A stretch of DNA of 64,000 nt from Neotamlana nanhaiensis (GTDB lineage: Bacteria; Bacteroidota; Bacteroidia; Flavobacteriales; Flavobacteriaceae), in contig NZ_JTDV01000013.1 in NCBI RefSeq assembly GCF_000943555.1, forward strand, positions 144,493 through 208,492, in the 5' to 3' direction. Below the pieces are notes generated by a model. It did not search any database. It had not been told where the DNA came from and saw nothing but the letters and a program-made list of their open reading frames with translations. Positions 9,480 through 17,746 of the stretch are shown here, piece after piece. Numbering within the stretch: position 1 is the first letter of the stretch; each line of letters opens with the position of its first letter. The position numbers were made by a program, and so were the translations under genes.

Positions 9480-12221
9480 ATGGATAAATATTCCTTTTTA
9501 AATGCAGCTCATACAGCATTTTTTGCTGAGTTATATGAACAATATTTACATAATCCCGATGCCGTAGAACCTAGTTGGAGAGCCTTTTTTCAAGGTTACG
9601 ATTTTGGAAGTGAAAACTATGGTTTAAATGGCGAAATCGTTGAGGGTGTTAGCACACAAATCCCAGAACAATTACAAAAAGAATTTCAGGTTGTAAAACT
9701 TATAGATGGTTATCGCATGCGCGGGCATTTGTTTACAAGAACAAACCCAGTGCGTGATCGACGTACTTATAAACCAACATTAGAATTACAAAATTTCGGT
9801 CTTAACGAAAACGATTTAGATACCGTTTTTAACGCTGGTGAAATTTTAGGTATAGGAGCGCAACCGCTACGCGAAATATTAAAACATTTAAATAGTATTT
9901 ATTGCGATTCTATTGGTGTAGAATACATGTATTTGCGTAACCCAGAAGTTATTGGGTGGTGGCAAGAGCAGTTGAATAGAAACGATAATCAACCAAGTTT
10001 CTCGCCCGATACTAAAAAATATATTCTTTCAAAATTAAATCAGGCCGTAACCTTCGAGAACTTTTTGCAAACCAAGTATGTCGGTCAAAAGCGCTTTTCG
10101 TTAGAGGGTGGCGAGTCGTTAATTCCCGCCATTAGCAACGTGTTGTTTTATGCATCGTTAAAGTACGATGTTAAAGAATGTGTTTTAGGAATGGCGCACC
10201 GTGGGCGTTTAAGTACATTAGTTAATATTTTTAGAAAGCCTTTACGCGAATTATTTAACGAGTTTGATGGTAAAGATTTTGAAGATGAAAATATTGATGG
10301 AGACGTAAAATACCATTTAGGTTTAACACTCGATAAAACCTACCAAAACGGTAAAACCATTAAAATGAATTTGGTGCCAAACCCGTCACACCTAGAAACG
10401 GTAGCACCAGTAGCAGAGGGGATTACCCGTGCTAAAATTGATGAAGATTATGGTGGCGACGACTCAAAAATTATTCCAATAGTTGTGCATGGTGATGCTG
10501 CAATTGCAGGTCAAGGCATTGTTTACGAAGTCGCTCAAATGAGTCGCTTAAACGGTTACAAAACTGGAGGAACCATTCATATTGTAGTAAATAACCAAGT
10601 TGGTTTTACAACTAACTATCTCGATGCGCGCTCAAGTACTTATTGTACCGATGTGGCTAAAGTTACCTTATCGCCAGTGTTACACGTAAATTCTGATGAT
10701 GCTGAAGCTGTGGTACATGCCGTAGAAATGGCTTTAGAGTACAGAATGCGTTATAAAAAAGATGTTTATATCGATTTATTAGGATACAGAAAATATGGGC
10801 ATAACGAAGGTGATGAACCACGCTTTACCCAACCAAAGCTTTATAAATACATCTCGAAGCATCCTAATCCGTTTAAAATTTATTCCGATAAGTTAATAGC
10901 TGAAGGTACTATCGATAAAACATATGTTGACGGTATAGTAGCGGAGTTTAGAGAAACACTTGAAAGCGAATACGAAAAATCGAAAGAAGCCGATTCGTCG
11001 AAAGTGCGTGAATTTATGCAAGAACGTTGGGATAAGTTTACACGACGCGGGGTTGATGCTATGTTAAGCCCAGTTGAAACAAATTATCCAAAAGATAAAT
11101 TAGAACATATATCAAAAGTTGTTTCTACGGTTCCAGAAGGTGTTAAGTTTTTACGTAAAGCCGAACGTATTCTTGAAGGTAGAAAGAAAATGGTTTTTGA
11201 AACCGATACGTTGGATTGGGGAATGGCCGAAACCTTAGCTTATGGTAGTTTACTAGAAGAAGGGTTTAACGTGCGTATCTCTGGTCAAGATGTTGAGCGT
11301 GGTACGTTTAGTCACCGTCATGCGATTCTTCGTGATGAAAAATCGGAAGAGCGTATTAACCTGCTAAATACCAATCCAGAGAATAAAGGAAATATGGATA
11401 TTTTCAATTCCTTTTTATCTGAATATGGGGTGTTAGGTTTCGATTATGGTTATGCTATGGCAAACCCAAACACATTAACCATTTGGGAAGCCCAGTTTGG
11501 TGATTTTAGTAATGGTGCTCAAATTATATTCGACCAATATTTGTCGGCTGCCGAAGATAAATGGAAAGTACAAAATGGTATTGTGGTATTGTTGCCGCAT
11601 GGTTACGAGGGGCAAGGTTCCGAGCATTCTTCTGCAAGAATGGAGCGTTACTTACAGTTGTGTGCCAATGATAATATGATTGTAGCCGATTGTACTACAC
11701 CAGCAAACTTTTTCCACTTATTACGTCGCCAAATGAAACGCGATTTCCGTAAACCGCTTGTAGTTTTAACTCCAAAAAGTTTACTGCGTCATCCAAAGGC
11801 TGTGTCATCAATTAACGAGTTAGCTTCAGGGCAATTCCAAGAGATAATTGACGATACTATTGAGGCTTCAAAAGTTAAAAAATTAGTGTTCTGTACGGGT
11901 AAATTCTATTACGATTTATTAGCGGAACGCGAGGAGTTAAATAGAGACGATGTTGCGTTAGTGCGTATTGAGCAGTTATTCCCGCTTCATTTAGATAAAA
12001 TTCAAGAGATAATTAATAAATATCCAAATGTATCAAAATATGTTTGGGCACAAGAAGAACCTAAAAATATGGGTGCTTGGAGTTTTATGGCAGAGCGTTT
12101 AAATTTAGTGAAATTAGAAGTTTGCTCCCGTGCTTACAGCTCGGTACCTGCACCTGGTTCTAGCACAAGAGATAAAAACAGACAAAGACGTGTAATTGAT
12201 GCCGTTTTTGCAAACGAATAA
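9480..12221 (+). CDS. sucA: 2-oxoglutarate dehydrogenase E1 component
   Basis: The 913-residue thiamine-diphosphate enzyme decarboxylates 2-oxoglutarate and passes the succinyl group to the lipoyl domain of E2 in the TCA cycle. It has the N-terminal E1o segment (FLNAAHTAFFAELYEQYL), the GMAHRGRL motif near residue 236, the cofactor-binding GDAAIAGQG near 338 and the transketolase-like C-terminal half with HGYEGQGSEHSSAR. Length matches the family. A -7 box TATTTTTG lies at 9431-9438. sucB follows after 41 bases, so E1 and E2 are co-transcribed; the E3 gene is not in the window. Confidence 0.96.
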   Translation: MDKYSFLNAAHTAFFAELYEQYLHNPDAVEPSWRAFFQGYDFGSENYGLNGEIVEGVSTQIPEQLQKEFQVVKLIDGYRMRGHLFTRTNPVRDRRTYKPTLELQNFGLNENDLDTVFNAGEILGIGAQPLREILKHLNSIYCDSIGVEYMYLRNPEVIGWWQEQLNRNDNQPSFSPDTKKYILSKLNQAVTFENFLQTKYVGQKRFSLEGGESLIPAISNVLFYASLKYDVKECVLGMAHRGRLSTLVNIFRKPLRELFNEFDGKDFEDENIDGDVKYHLGLTLDKTYQNGKTIKMNLVPNPSHLETVAPVAEGITRAKIDEDYGGDDSKIIPIVVHGDAAIAGQGIVYEVAQMSRLNGYKTGGTIHIVVNNQVGFTTNYLDARSSTYCTDVAKVTLSPVLHVNSDDAEAVVHAVEMALEYRMRYKKDVYIDLLGYRKYGHNEGDEPRFTQPKLYKYISKHPNPFKIYSDKLIAEGTIDKTYVDGIVAEFRETLESEYEKSKEADSSKVREFMQERWDKFTRRGVDAMLSPVETNYPKDKLEHISKVVSTVPEGVKFLRKAERILEGRKKMVFETDTLDWGMAETLAYGSLLEEGFNVRISGQDVERGTFSHRHAILRDEKSEERINLLNTNPENKGNMDIFNSFLSEYGVLGFDYGYAMANPNTLTIWEAQFGDFSNGAQIIFDQYLSAAEDKWKVQNGIVVLLPHGYEGQGSEHSSARMERYLQLCANDNMIVADCTTPANFFHLLRRQMKRDFRKPLVVLTPKSLLRHPKAVSSINELASGQFQEIIDDTIEASKVKKLVFCTGKFYYDLLAEREELNRDDVALVRIEQLFPLHLDKIQEIINKYPNVSKYVWAQEEPKNMGAWSFMAERLNLVKLEVCSRAYSSVPAPGSSTRDKNRQRRVIDAVFANE

Positions 12222-12262
12222 ACAACAAATAAAAACATAGAATACTATAAAATTTATAACCA

Positions 12263-13471
12263 ATGATTTTAGAAATGAAAGTCCCTTCTCCAGGGGAATC
12301 TATTACTGAGGTAGAAATAGCAACATGGCTAGTTGAAGATGGCGATTATGTTGAAAAGGATCAGGCCATTGCAGAGGTGGATAGCGATAAAGCAACGTTA
12401 GAATTACCTGCAGAGGTTAGCGGAACCATTACATTAAAAGCTGAAGAAGGTGATGCGGTTGCTGTTGGGGCTGTAGTTTGTTTAATTGATACGGATGCAG
12501 AAAAACCTGAAGGAGGCGATGCACCTGCTGCTAAAAAGGTAGAAGAAACTCCAAAAACGGAAGCTGCTAAACCAACAACAGATGAAAAAACGTATGCTAC
12601 AGGAAGTGCTAGTCCTGCCGCAAAGAAAATATTAGCTGAAAAAGGTATTGAAGCTTCATCTATTTCTGGAACAGGAAAAGATGGTAGAGTTACAAAAGAA
12701 GATGCTGTAAAAGCAGTGCCATCAATGGGAACACCAACAGGTGGTTCTAGAGGTGAATCGCGTAGTAAAATGTCGATGTTACGTCGTAAAGTGGCAGAGC
12801 GTTTAGTAGAAGCTAAAAATACAACTGCAATGTTAACTACGTTTAACGAGGTTAACATGACACCTATTTTTGAGTTGCGTAATGAGTATAAAGAAACCTT
12901 TAAAGCAAAGCATGGTGTTGGTTTAGGGTTTATGTCATTCTTTACGTTAGCTGTAGTACGTGCTTTAAAAATGTATCCTGCAGTTAACTCTATGATTGAT
13001 GGTAAGGAAATGATTTCTTACGATTTCTGCGATATTAGTATTGCGGTTTCTGGACCAAAAGGATTAATGGTTCCAGTAATTAGAAACGCCGAAAATTTAA
13101 CTTTTAGAGGTGTAGAGTCTGAAGTAAAACGTTTAGCTTTACGTGCTCGCGATGGTCAAATTACGGTTGATGAAATGACAGGTGGTACTTTTACTATTAC
13201 TAATGGTGGTGTTTTTGGTAGTATGTTATCTACACCAATTATTAACCCGCCTCAAAGTGGTATTTTAGGAATGCACAATATTATACAACGCCCAATAGCT
13301 GTTGATGGTAATGTTGAAATTCATCCAATGATGTACGTAGCATTATCTTACGATCATAGAATTATTGATGGTAAAGAAAGTGTAGGTTTTTTAGTAGCTG
13401 TTAAAGAAGCTTTAGAGAGTCCTGTTGAACTTTTAATGAACAATGATGTTAAAAAGGCTTTAGAGTTGTAA
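12263..13471 (+). CDS. sucB: Dihydrolipoyl succinyltransferase, E2 of 2-oxoglutarate dehydrogenase
   Basis: The 402-residue protein has one lipoyl domain (residues 1-75, lipoylated Lys43 in DSDKAT), an Ala/Pro/Lys-rich linker, a peripheral subunit-binding domain (about 112-150, [12 protein letters not shown]) and a catalytic acyltransferase domain with the His-Asp pair in HRIIDG (His365, Asp369). It forms the 24-mer core that transfers succinyl groups to CoA. Single lipoyl domain and total length are normal for the succinyl type. It lies directly downstream of sucA and is followed by a strong terminator. Confidence 0.96.
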   Translation: MILEMKVPSPGESITEVEIATWLVEDGDYVEKDQAIAEVDSDKATLELPAEVSGTITLKAEEGDAVAVGAVVCLIDTDAEKPEGGDAPAAKKVEETPKTEAAKPTTDEKTYATGSASPAAKKILAEKGIEASSISGTGKDGRVTKEDAVKAVPSMGTPTGGSRGESRSKMSMLRRKVAERLVEAKNTTAMLTTFNEVNMTPIFELRNEYKETFKAKHGVGLGFMSFFTLAVVRALKMYPAVNSMIDGKEMISYDFCDISIAVSGPKGLMVPVIRNAENLTFRGVESEVKRLALRARDGQITVDEMTGGTFTITNGGVFGSMLSTPIINPPQSGILGMHNIIQRPIAVDGNVEIHPMMYVALSYDHRIIDGKESVGFLVAVKEALESPVELLMNNDVKKALEL

Positions 13472-13492
13472 GTTACTTTAATGATTTAATAT

Positions 13493-13529
13493 AAAAAAAG
13501 GTGTTGTTTTAAAACAACACCTTTTTTTT
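13493..13529. terminator. Bidirectional terminator after sucB
   Basis: A7-GGTGTTGTTTT-AAAACAACACC-T8 is a perfect hairpin with an A tract before it and a T tract after it. It lies 21 bases past the sucB stop, and on the other strand 15 bases past the stop of the 33-codon minus-strand gene, so it can serve both. Confidence 0.9.
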
Positions 13530-13544
13530 GTAGTGAAAAACTAA

Positions 13545-13646
13545 CTAATAAAAGAACATCATAATGTTAAAAGCAATAGTCATGATTATTATTATGGCTA
13601 AGCCAATAAATAAACATTTGTTGATTGTTTTGTTTTCTTCTCCCAT
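13545..13646 (-). CDS. Putative 33-residue single-span membrane protein
   Basis: ATG at 13646 opens a 33-codon frame: a short charged, polar head (MGEENKTINK) followed by about 20 hydrophobic residues rich in Ile, Met and Phe, ending FFY and TAG. This is the pattern of a small membrane peptide with the N-terminus inside. Its stop lies just before the shared bidirectional terminator and it follows the last unit of the repeat array described below, both of which favour a real gene. No family is recognised and there is no strong ribosome-binding site, as is common in this phylum. Confidence 0.5.
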   Translation of the reverse strand: MGEENKTINKCLFIGLAIIIIMTIAFNIMMFFY

Positions 13647-13808
13647 AAAGCTTTGTTTTATAAACCCTGCGTTAAACGAATTAACGCAGAGTTTCAAAAA
13701 ATCTCTCAACTAGATATTGTGATTAATAGCACTGTAAAGTTAGGTAGTAATGAGATGATATAAAATAAGCAGTTCTACGTATTTTTAATCGATTTTTTAT
13801 GAGTACAT

Positions 13809-13846
13809 AAAAAAAGGCTTCAGATTAATAAAAACCTAAAGCCTCC
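13809..13846 (-). terminator. Terminator of middle repeat unit
   Basis: On the minus strand AGGCTTTAG pairs with CTGAAGCCT (one G-U pair) around an 11-13-base loop and is followed by seven T residues, an intrinsic terminator. It ends the second repeat unit. Confidence 0.7.
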
Positions 13847-13945
13847 TATAATTCTCCCTAAGAACTAATTAATAGCACTGTAAAGATATATTATGTTGCC
13901 GAATTAAAAAATACGTACTTCTGCGTATTTTTTTATAATTGGTAT

Positions 13946-13984
13946 AAAAAAAAGGCCTAAACTTTTCAATTTAGAACCTTTTTT
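13946..13984 (-). terminator. Terminator downstream of response regulator and first repeat unit
   Basis: On the minus strand AAAGG-TT-CTAAA pairs with TTTAG-G-CCTTT across an 8-base loop and runs into eight T residues. It is the first terminator met after the response regulator gene and would end the four-gene CHAT operon as well as any transcript from the first repeat unit. Confidence 0.7.
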
Positions 13985-14066
13985 ATAATTCTCCCTAAGA
14001 ACTAATTAATAGCACTGTAAAGATATGTTTTATTACCGAATAATAAAATACGTACATATACGTATT

Positions 14067-14696
14067 TTATAAAAAATGTTTATTTAATGTTGCCCAAATC
14101 GATAATGATGTGGGTTTGTTATCTAAACCAAGTTTTGCCACAATATTACTACGGTGTTTATCTACCGTTCTAACCGATATAGATAGCTCGTTTGCAATAT
14201 CTTGGCTAGTGTGTTTGTTGGCAATTAGCTTCACGATTTTTAATTCAGATTTTGTGAGATTATCAATTTCTTTAGGCCTTTCGTTATGTGAGTTTTGTAA
14301 ATACGATGCTATTTCATCGCTAAAATATGGGGTGTCGTTTATTACGCTTTTAATACAAGCTTCAATTTCTTCAATGGCAAATTCTTTTAAAATATAGCCA
14401 TAAACATTAAAGGCTTTGGCTTGGTCGTAAAGTTCTTCTTCTTTATCGAAGGTAATCAGGATAATCTTGGTGTCTAGGTTGTTTTTTTTGCAGGCTTCGG
14501 CTACTTCTAATCCTGTCATATGTGGCATTCTAATATCTAGAATGGCTATTTCGGGTTTTTGTTTTACTATTAAATTATAGGCACTTTTACCGTCGGTAGC
14601 ACTCCCAATTATATTAAAACCTTTTGAGTTTAAAAAATCGGTAAGACCACGTAGCATTAAAGGATGATCGTCTGCAATTACTATGGAATTGGTCAT
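14067..14696 (-). CDS. NarL/FixJ-type response regulator
   Basis: The 209-residue protein has a receiver domain (residues 1-120; acidic pair Asp9-Asp10, phospho-acceptor Asp54 in LDIRMPHM, conserved Lys near 103) and a LuxR-type helix-turn-helix (about 142-205, LTKSELKIVKLIANKHTSQDIA region followed by the recognition helix VRTVDKHRSN). It is the last gene of the operon encoding the PKD, CHAT and retropepsin-like proteins, 35 bases after the latter. No histidine kinase is adjacent, so the signal partner is elsewhere. Its stop codon falls inside a palindrome (14043-14070) that begins the repeat array, which may be its own target site. Confidence 0.92.
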   Translation of the reverse strand: MTNSIVIADDHPLMLRGLTDFLNSKGFNIIGSATDGKSAYNLIVKQKPEIAILDIRMPHMTGLEVAEACKKNNLDTKIILITFDKEEELYDQAKAFNVYGYILKEFAIEEIEACIKSVINDTPYFSDEIASYLQNSHNERPKEIDNLTKSELKIVKLIANKHTSQDIANELSISVRTVDKHRSNIVAKLGLDNKPTSLSIWATLNKHFL

Positions 14697-14731
14697 TAAT
14701 TAGAGAGGGAAATTATTTTTTTGCTATTTTA

Positions 14732-15175
14732 TTATAATTTTAAATATAAATATTTCTTTTCATAATCTATAACGGCTTTACCTTTTTTTAGTATATCGGC
14801 ACCAATAATGCCATCAACAGGTTTGGAATTATGATTTTTTAAAGCTGTATTTACATGTGTTAGGTTAAATAGAACTAAAACCACTTTATTGTTGGTCCAT
14901 TTTCCTATTTTAATTTTATTTCGTTTCGACATTTTGGTGTCCATATCGGTAGCACCAGCACCAGCTGCTTTAATTATTGAATCTTCGGCCTTAAGTTTAA
15001 AGGTTTCAATGGCTTCAAAACCTACACAAGAATTTGATGCGCCTGTATCTAGAATAAATAGCCCTTTTTTACCGTTAATGGTAGCTTTTATTTCAAAATG
15101 ATTGGTTTTGGTAAGGTGTAATTTAACCTTTGAGTAACCTTTGTTTAGAAGAAATTCTTGCAAATTAGCTTGCAT
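14732..15175 (-). CDS. Retropepsin-like aspartic protease domain protein
   Basis: The 147-residue protein is essentially one retropepsin/clan-AA domain. The catalytic motif ILDTGASNS has Asp43-Thr44-Gly45-Ala46, followed by a flap-like region and the hydrophobic-hydrophobic-Gly partner motif (VDGIIGADIL near 122-131). Such single-domain proteins would act as dimers. No signal peptide is seen, so it appears cytosolic unless exported some other way. Its ATG overlaps the 3' end of the CHAT gene by 11 bases, strong evidence for co-expression. The substrate is unknown; the neighbouring proteins are obvious candidates. Confidence 0.85.
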   Translation of the reverse strand: MQANLQEFLLNKGYSKVKLHLTKTNHFEIKATINGKKGLFILDTGASNSCVGFEAIETFKLKAEDSIIKAAGAGATDMDTKMSKRNKIKIGKWTNNKVVLVLFNLTHVNTALKNHNSKPVDGIIGADILKKGKAVIDYEKKYLYLKL

Positions 15176-17720
15176 GTCTTTTTAGTTTTCTCCTCAAAAA
15201 TACTACAAACAGAATAATTATACTACCAAATACAATATAAATTGTAGTATAATTTTTGCTAGGTTTGGTAAGTTTACCATAATACACAAAAGCACTCCAG
15301 TAATATGGTGACTTTTTAAAGTTGGCTATGTTTTTATTATTTAAATAGCCTATTTTAGAACTATGATTAGCATGAAAAGCCGATTTTGAAATTTCAAGAT
15401 TCTCATAAAATAATTGCATAATTTTCGAGGTCGATAAATCGTTAATTTGCCAAAGTGAAAATAGCAGGTTTTCGGCACCAGCATATTGAAAACCACGAGC
15501 CATACTCATAGCGCCAGCACCTTTGTACAATTTGCCAATACCTGTTTCGCAGGCACTTAAAACCACGAGGTTTGGTTTTAGATTTAACGCATATAATTCG
15601 TTTAAATACAAGGTATCGTTAATAAACGAAATGTTTGCTGGAAGTGAAAAATCACCACTACTAGCGTGGGTTGATAAATGAATAATTCCAAAATTGTTGG
15701 CGTATTTCAAAAATTTTTGTTTTGTAGCTTCTTGTTTCAGTAGAAATTCACCAGTAAATATTCTTTTTATGTATTCAGCTTCATCTTTAGAGTAGCCGAG
15801 TTCTTGTTTCTTACCTTCAAAAACAGGAAAAATACCTAAAATATTAGTGTTATTTTTGGTTTGAAGCTGCTGTGTGTAAAATGCAGCACTCGAGTTATAT
15901 GCTATGTTATGCTGTTTCACCAAAAAGGGCACGTTTTGGTATTGTGTGGTATTGGTTTCTTGATGTAAAAGTGCTTCAAAAGGCACAAAATTCAACAGTC
16001 CATCAGGAATTATTATGAGGTTTTTGCTTTCAATAGCATCAATTTTTAACAGATTAAATAAGTTGTAGGCTTGCGAAGTGAAATTTGCAATGTTGTTGTT
16101 TATAATCGAAGCATTGTCAAAAAGATGAATAAAGTTTTTTATTTGATTTGATACGGCTTCGTTAAGTTCAATTTTATCAAAGGATGTATCGTTTTCAGTG
16201 ATTTTAAATATGAAAATGGCTTCCCTTCCGAAGAAAAATTCCAAACAAGTTGCTTTGTCAATATTTAATTGTTTTTGAAGCTTTTCTAATGAAAACGGAT
16301 TAGTTTCAAAACGTCCGTATTTTTTGTTAATTTCAGGTTGCAATCGTTTTAAATCAATAGAAACCGTATTTAAAGCTGTACTTATTTTATTAAGTTTTTT
16401 GGTGTCGTCGTTATTAATTTCGGCGTGAATTAATTGACTGGTTAAGCGTTCTTGTTCGGCTAATAGTTTAAATTCTTTTATAAGTAAAGTGTCGTTTGGA
16501 AATTGTTGTAAACGTAGTTTTTTGCTTGCAATTGTTTTTAAAACTCCAGATTTGTTGTTTTCGGCGTAATGTAATGCTTTCGTAATATTGTTTTTATTAC
16601 CAGAATGTTTAAACTGATTGTAAAGTAAATTTATACAGGTTTCACTTCGTAATCTGTCGGTAGCTTGATGCTGAATTTTATTTTCCTGCGAAGTTGAATT
16701 ATTTTGAAGCAATTGCGAAACATAAAAACTTAAATCGAGATAATTTAAGGCTGTTTTTCTGTTGGTTTCAATAGATGCTAATACATCAAAAATATCAATA
16801 AATGTGTTTTCGGCGTAAAGCAAATTTTTGTCTGGTAACTCATTTGTATTTTGGTTTGGTAGTAAAATTTGTAGCGCCTGTTGTAAACTCGCTTTGGCTA
16901 AGGTATCGTTTTTATTGATAATATGAAGTTGGGCTTCTTCCAAATAGAATTTAGCCAAAAATCTATCAGAAAACGTTTGATTGCCAATTAGCGTTTTCGC
17001 TTTTTGAAATTCTGAAATCGCTAGCTTAACTTCATTTTGTTTCAACGCAACAGCGTAATTGTTTTTATGTTTTTCAAAAGTTGATTGAAGTTGATTGTTT
17101 AATAAAAACGCTTTTTCGAAATTATTTAATTCAATTAAACTTTTAATTTTTAGTTGGAGCAATAATTGTTTTTGCTGATTGTTATTAGCGTTAGCTTGTT
17201 CTAGAATGTCTATAGCATTTTTATGTTTACCAATAGTTTGGTATAGAATAGCCAAATTTATATAGCCACTTGTTTGATGTTTTGCATTTTCTTGAGTTTT
17301 TGCCAGTAAAATATAATTGTTAATAGTACTTATGGCATTGGTATAATCGTTTATTTGAATGTATAAATTACCAAGAGGTTTTAAGCAACTTTCAATAATA
17401 TCGAAATCTGAAATTGCAGCGAGATTGTTGTTAAAAAACCGTTTTGAAGCATCTTCGAAGCTTAAAATACTTTGGGTTAAATGCCCTATTTCTTTTAAAT
17501 AATATGCTTTATTGCATTGCAAAAAAACGAAGGCTAATTGCTCGTCGCTGGTTTTAAGTTGTGTTTTAAAATAATGTTCTTTTTGTAATAAGGTGTTTAG
17601 CGTAGTTTCATTTTTGTTGGCTATAAAGGTTTCGGTGGCAACATAAATGTCTTCTTCTAAATTTTGCGAAAGCAAAACAGAAGTTATAAAAAAGAGCAGC
17701 CAACTAAGTTTTTTCATCAT
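15165..17720 (-). CDS. TPR-CHAT caspase-like protein with C-terminal membrane anchor
   Basis: The ATG at 17720 (the first of two adjacent) gives 851 residues starting with a signal peptide (MMKKLSWLLFFITS); an in-frame TTG further upstream was not used. Tetratricopeptide-like helical repeats fill about residues 20-420. The C-terminal CHAT domain, a clan-CD cysteine protease fold, has the expected dyad: a His in HLSTHASSG (about 685) and a Cys in LSACETGIG (about 724). A single membrane helix (about 825-841) and a basic tail RRKLKRHAS follow, so the protease body should be periplasmic and anchored in the inner membrane. CHAT proteins are known as signalling or self-killing proteases in bacteria. 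It sits between PKD and retropepsin-like genes in one operon. Confidence 0.88.
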   Translation of the reverse strand: MMKKLSWLLFFITSVLLSQNLEEDIYVATETFIANKNETTLNTLLQKEHYFKTQLKTSDEQLAFVFLQCNKAYYLKEIGHLTQSILSFEDASKRFFNNNLAAISDFDIIESCLKPLGNLYIQINDYTNAISTINNYILLAKTQENAKHQTSGYINLAILYQTIGKHKNAIDILEQANANNNQQKQLLLQLKIKSLIELNNFEKAFLLNNQLQSTFEKHKNNYAVALKQNEVKLAISEFQKAKTLIGNQTFSDRFLAKFYLEEAQLHIINKNDTLAKASLQQALQILLPNQNTNELPDKNLLYAENTFIDIFDVLASIETNRKTALNYLDLSFYVSQLLQNNSTSQENKIQHQATDRLRSETCINLLYNQFKHSGNKNNITKALHYAENNKSGVLKTIASKKLRLQQFPNDTLLIKEFKLLAEQERLTSQLIHAEINNDDTKKLNKISTALNTVSIDLKRLQPEINKKYGRFETNPFSLEKLQKQLNIDKATCLEFFFGREAIFIFKITENDTSFDKIELNEAVSNQIKNFIHLFDNASIINNNIANFTSQAYNLFNLLKIDAIESKNLIIIPDGLLNFVPFEALLHQETNTTQYQNVPFLVKQHNIAYNSSAAFYTQQLQTKNNTNILGIFPVFEGKKQELGYSKDEAEYIKRIFTGEFLLKQEATKQKFLKYANNFGIIHLSTHASSGDFSLPANISFINDTLYLNELYALNLKPNLVVLSACETGIGKLYKGAGAMSMARGFQYAGAENLLFSLWQINDLSTSKIMQLFYENLEISKSAFHANHSSKIGYLNNKNIANFKKSPYYWSAFVYYGKLTKPSKNYTTIYIVFGSIIILFVVFLRRKLKRHAS

Positions 17721-17746
17721 AAGGTATTGCCAATTGAAGTTTGATT

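Larger units (their letters stand above)
13660..14070 (-). repeat. Three-unit direct repeat array with hairpins
   Basis: Read on the minus strand, three diverging units each contain an inverted repeat (AAATACG...CGTATTTT type at 14043-14070, 13907-13932 and, degenerate, near 13765-13790), then a -7-like box (TATCTTTA, TATCTTTA, TAACTTTA), then the shared block CTTTACAGTGCTATTAAT, then a hairpin. Units one and two share 43 identical bases (13984-14026 and 13847-13889), 137 bases apart. The first two hairpins have T tracts and look like terminators; the third (AACTCTGCGTTAA-TTCG-TTTAACGCAGGGTT) does not and leads into the 33-codon gene. This accounts for nearly the whole gap between that gene and the response regulator. 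Confidence 0.7.

Noticed and set aside
12361..12858. A 165-codon open frame opposite the sucB lipoyl and linker region
   Set aside because: It lies entirely inside the well-supported sucB gene and has a low-complexity Ala/Ser/Val product, the usual antisense image of an Ala/Pro-rich linker.
14043..14070. The palindrome at the response regulator stop codon as a terminator
   Set aside because: It is AT-rich with no T tract following on the minus strand; a better terminator lies at 13946-13984, so it is treated as a possible operator.
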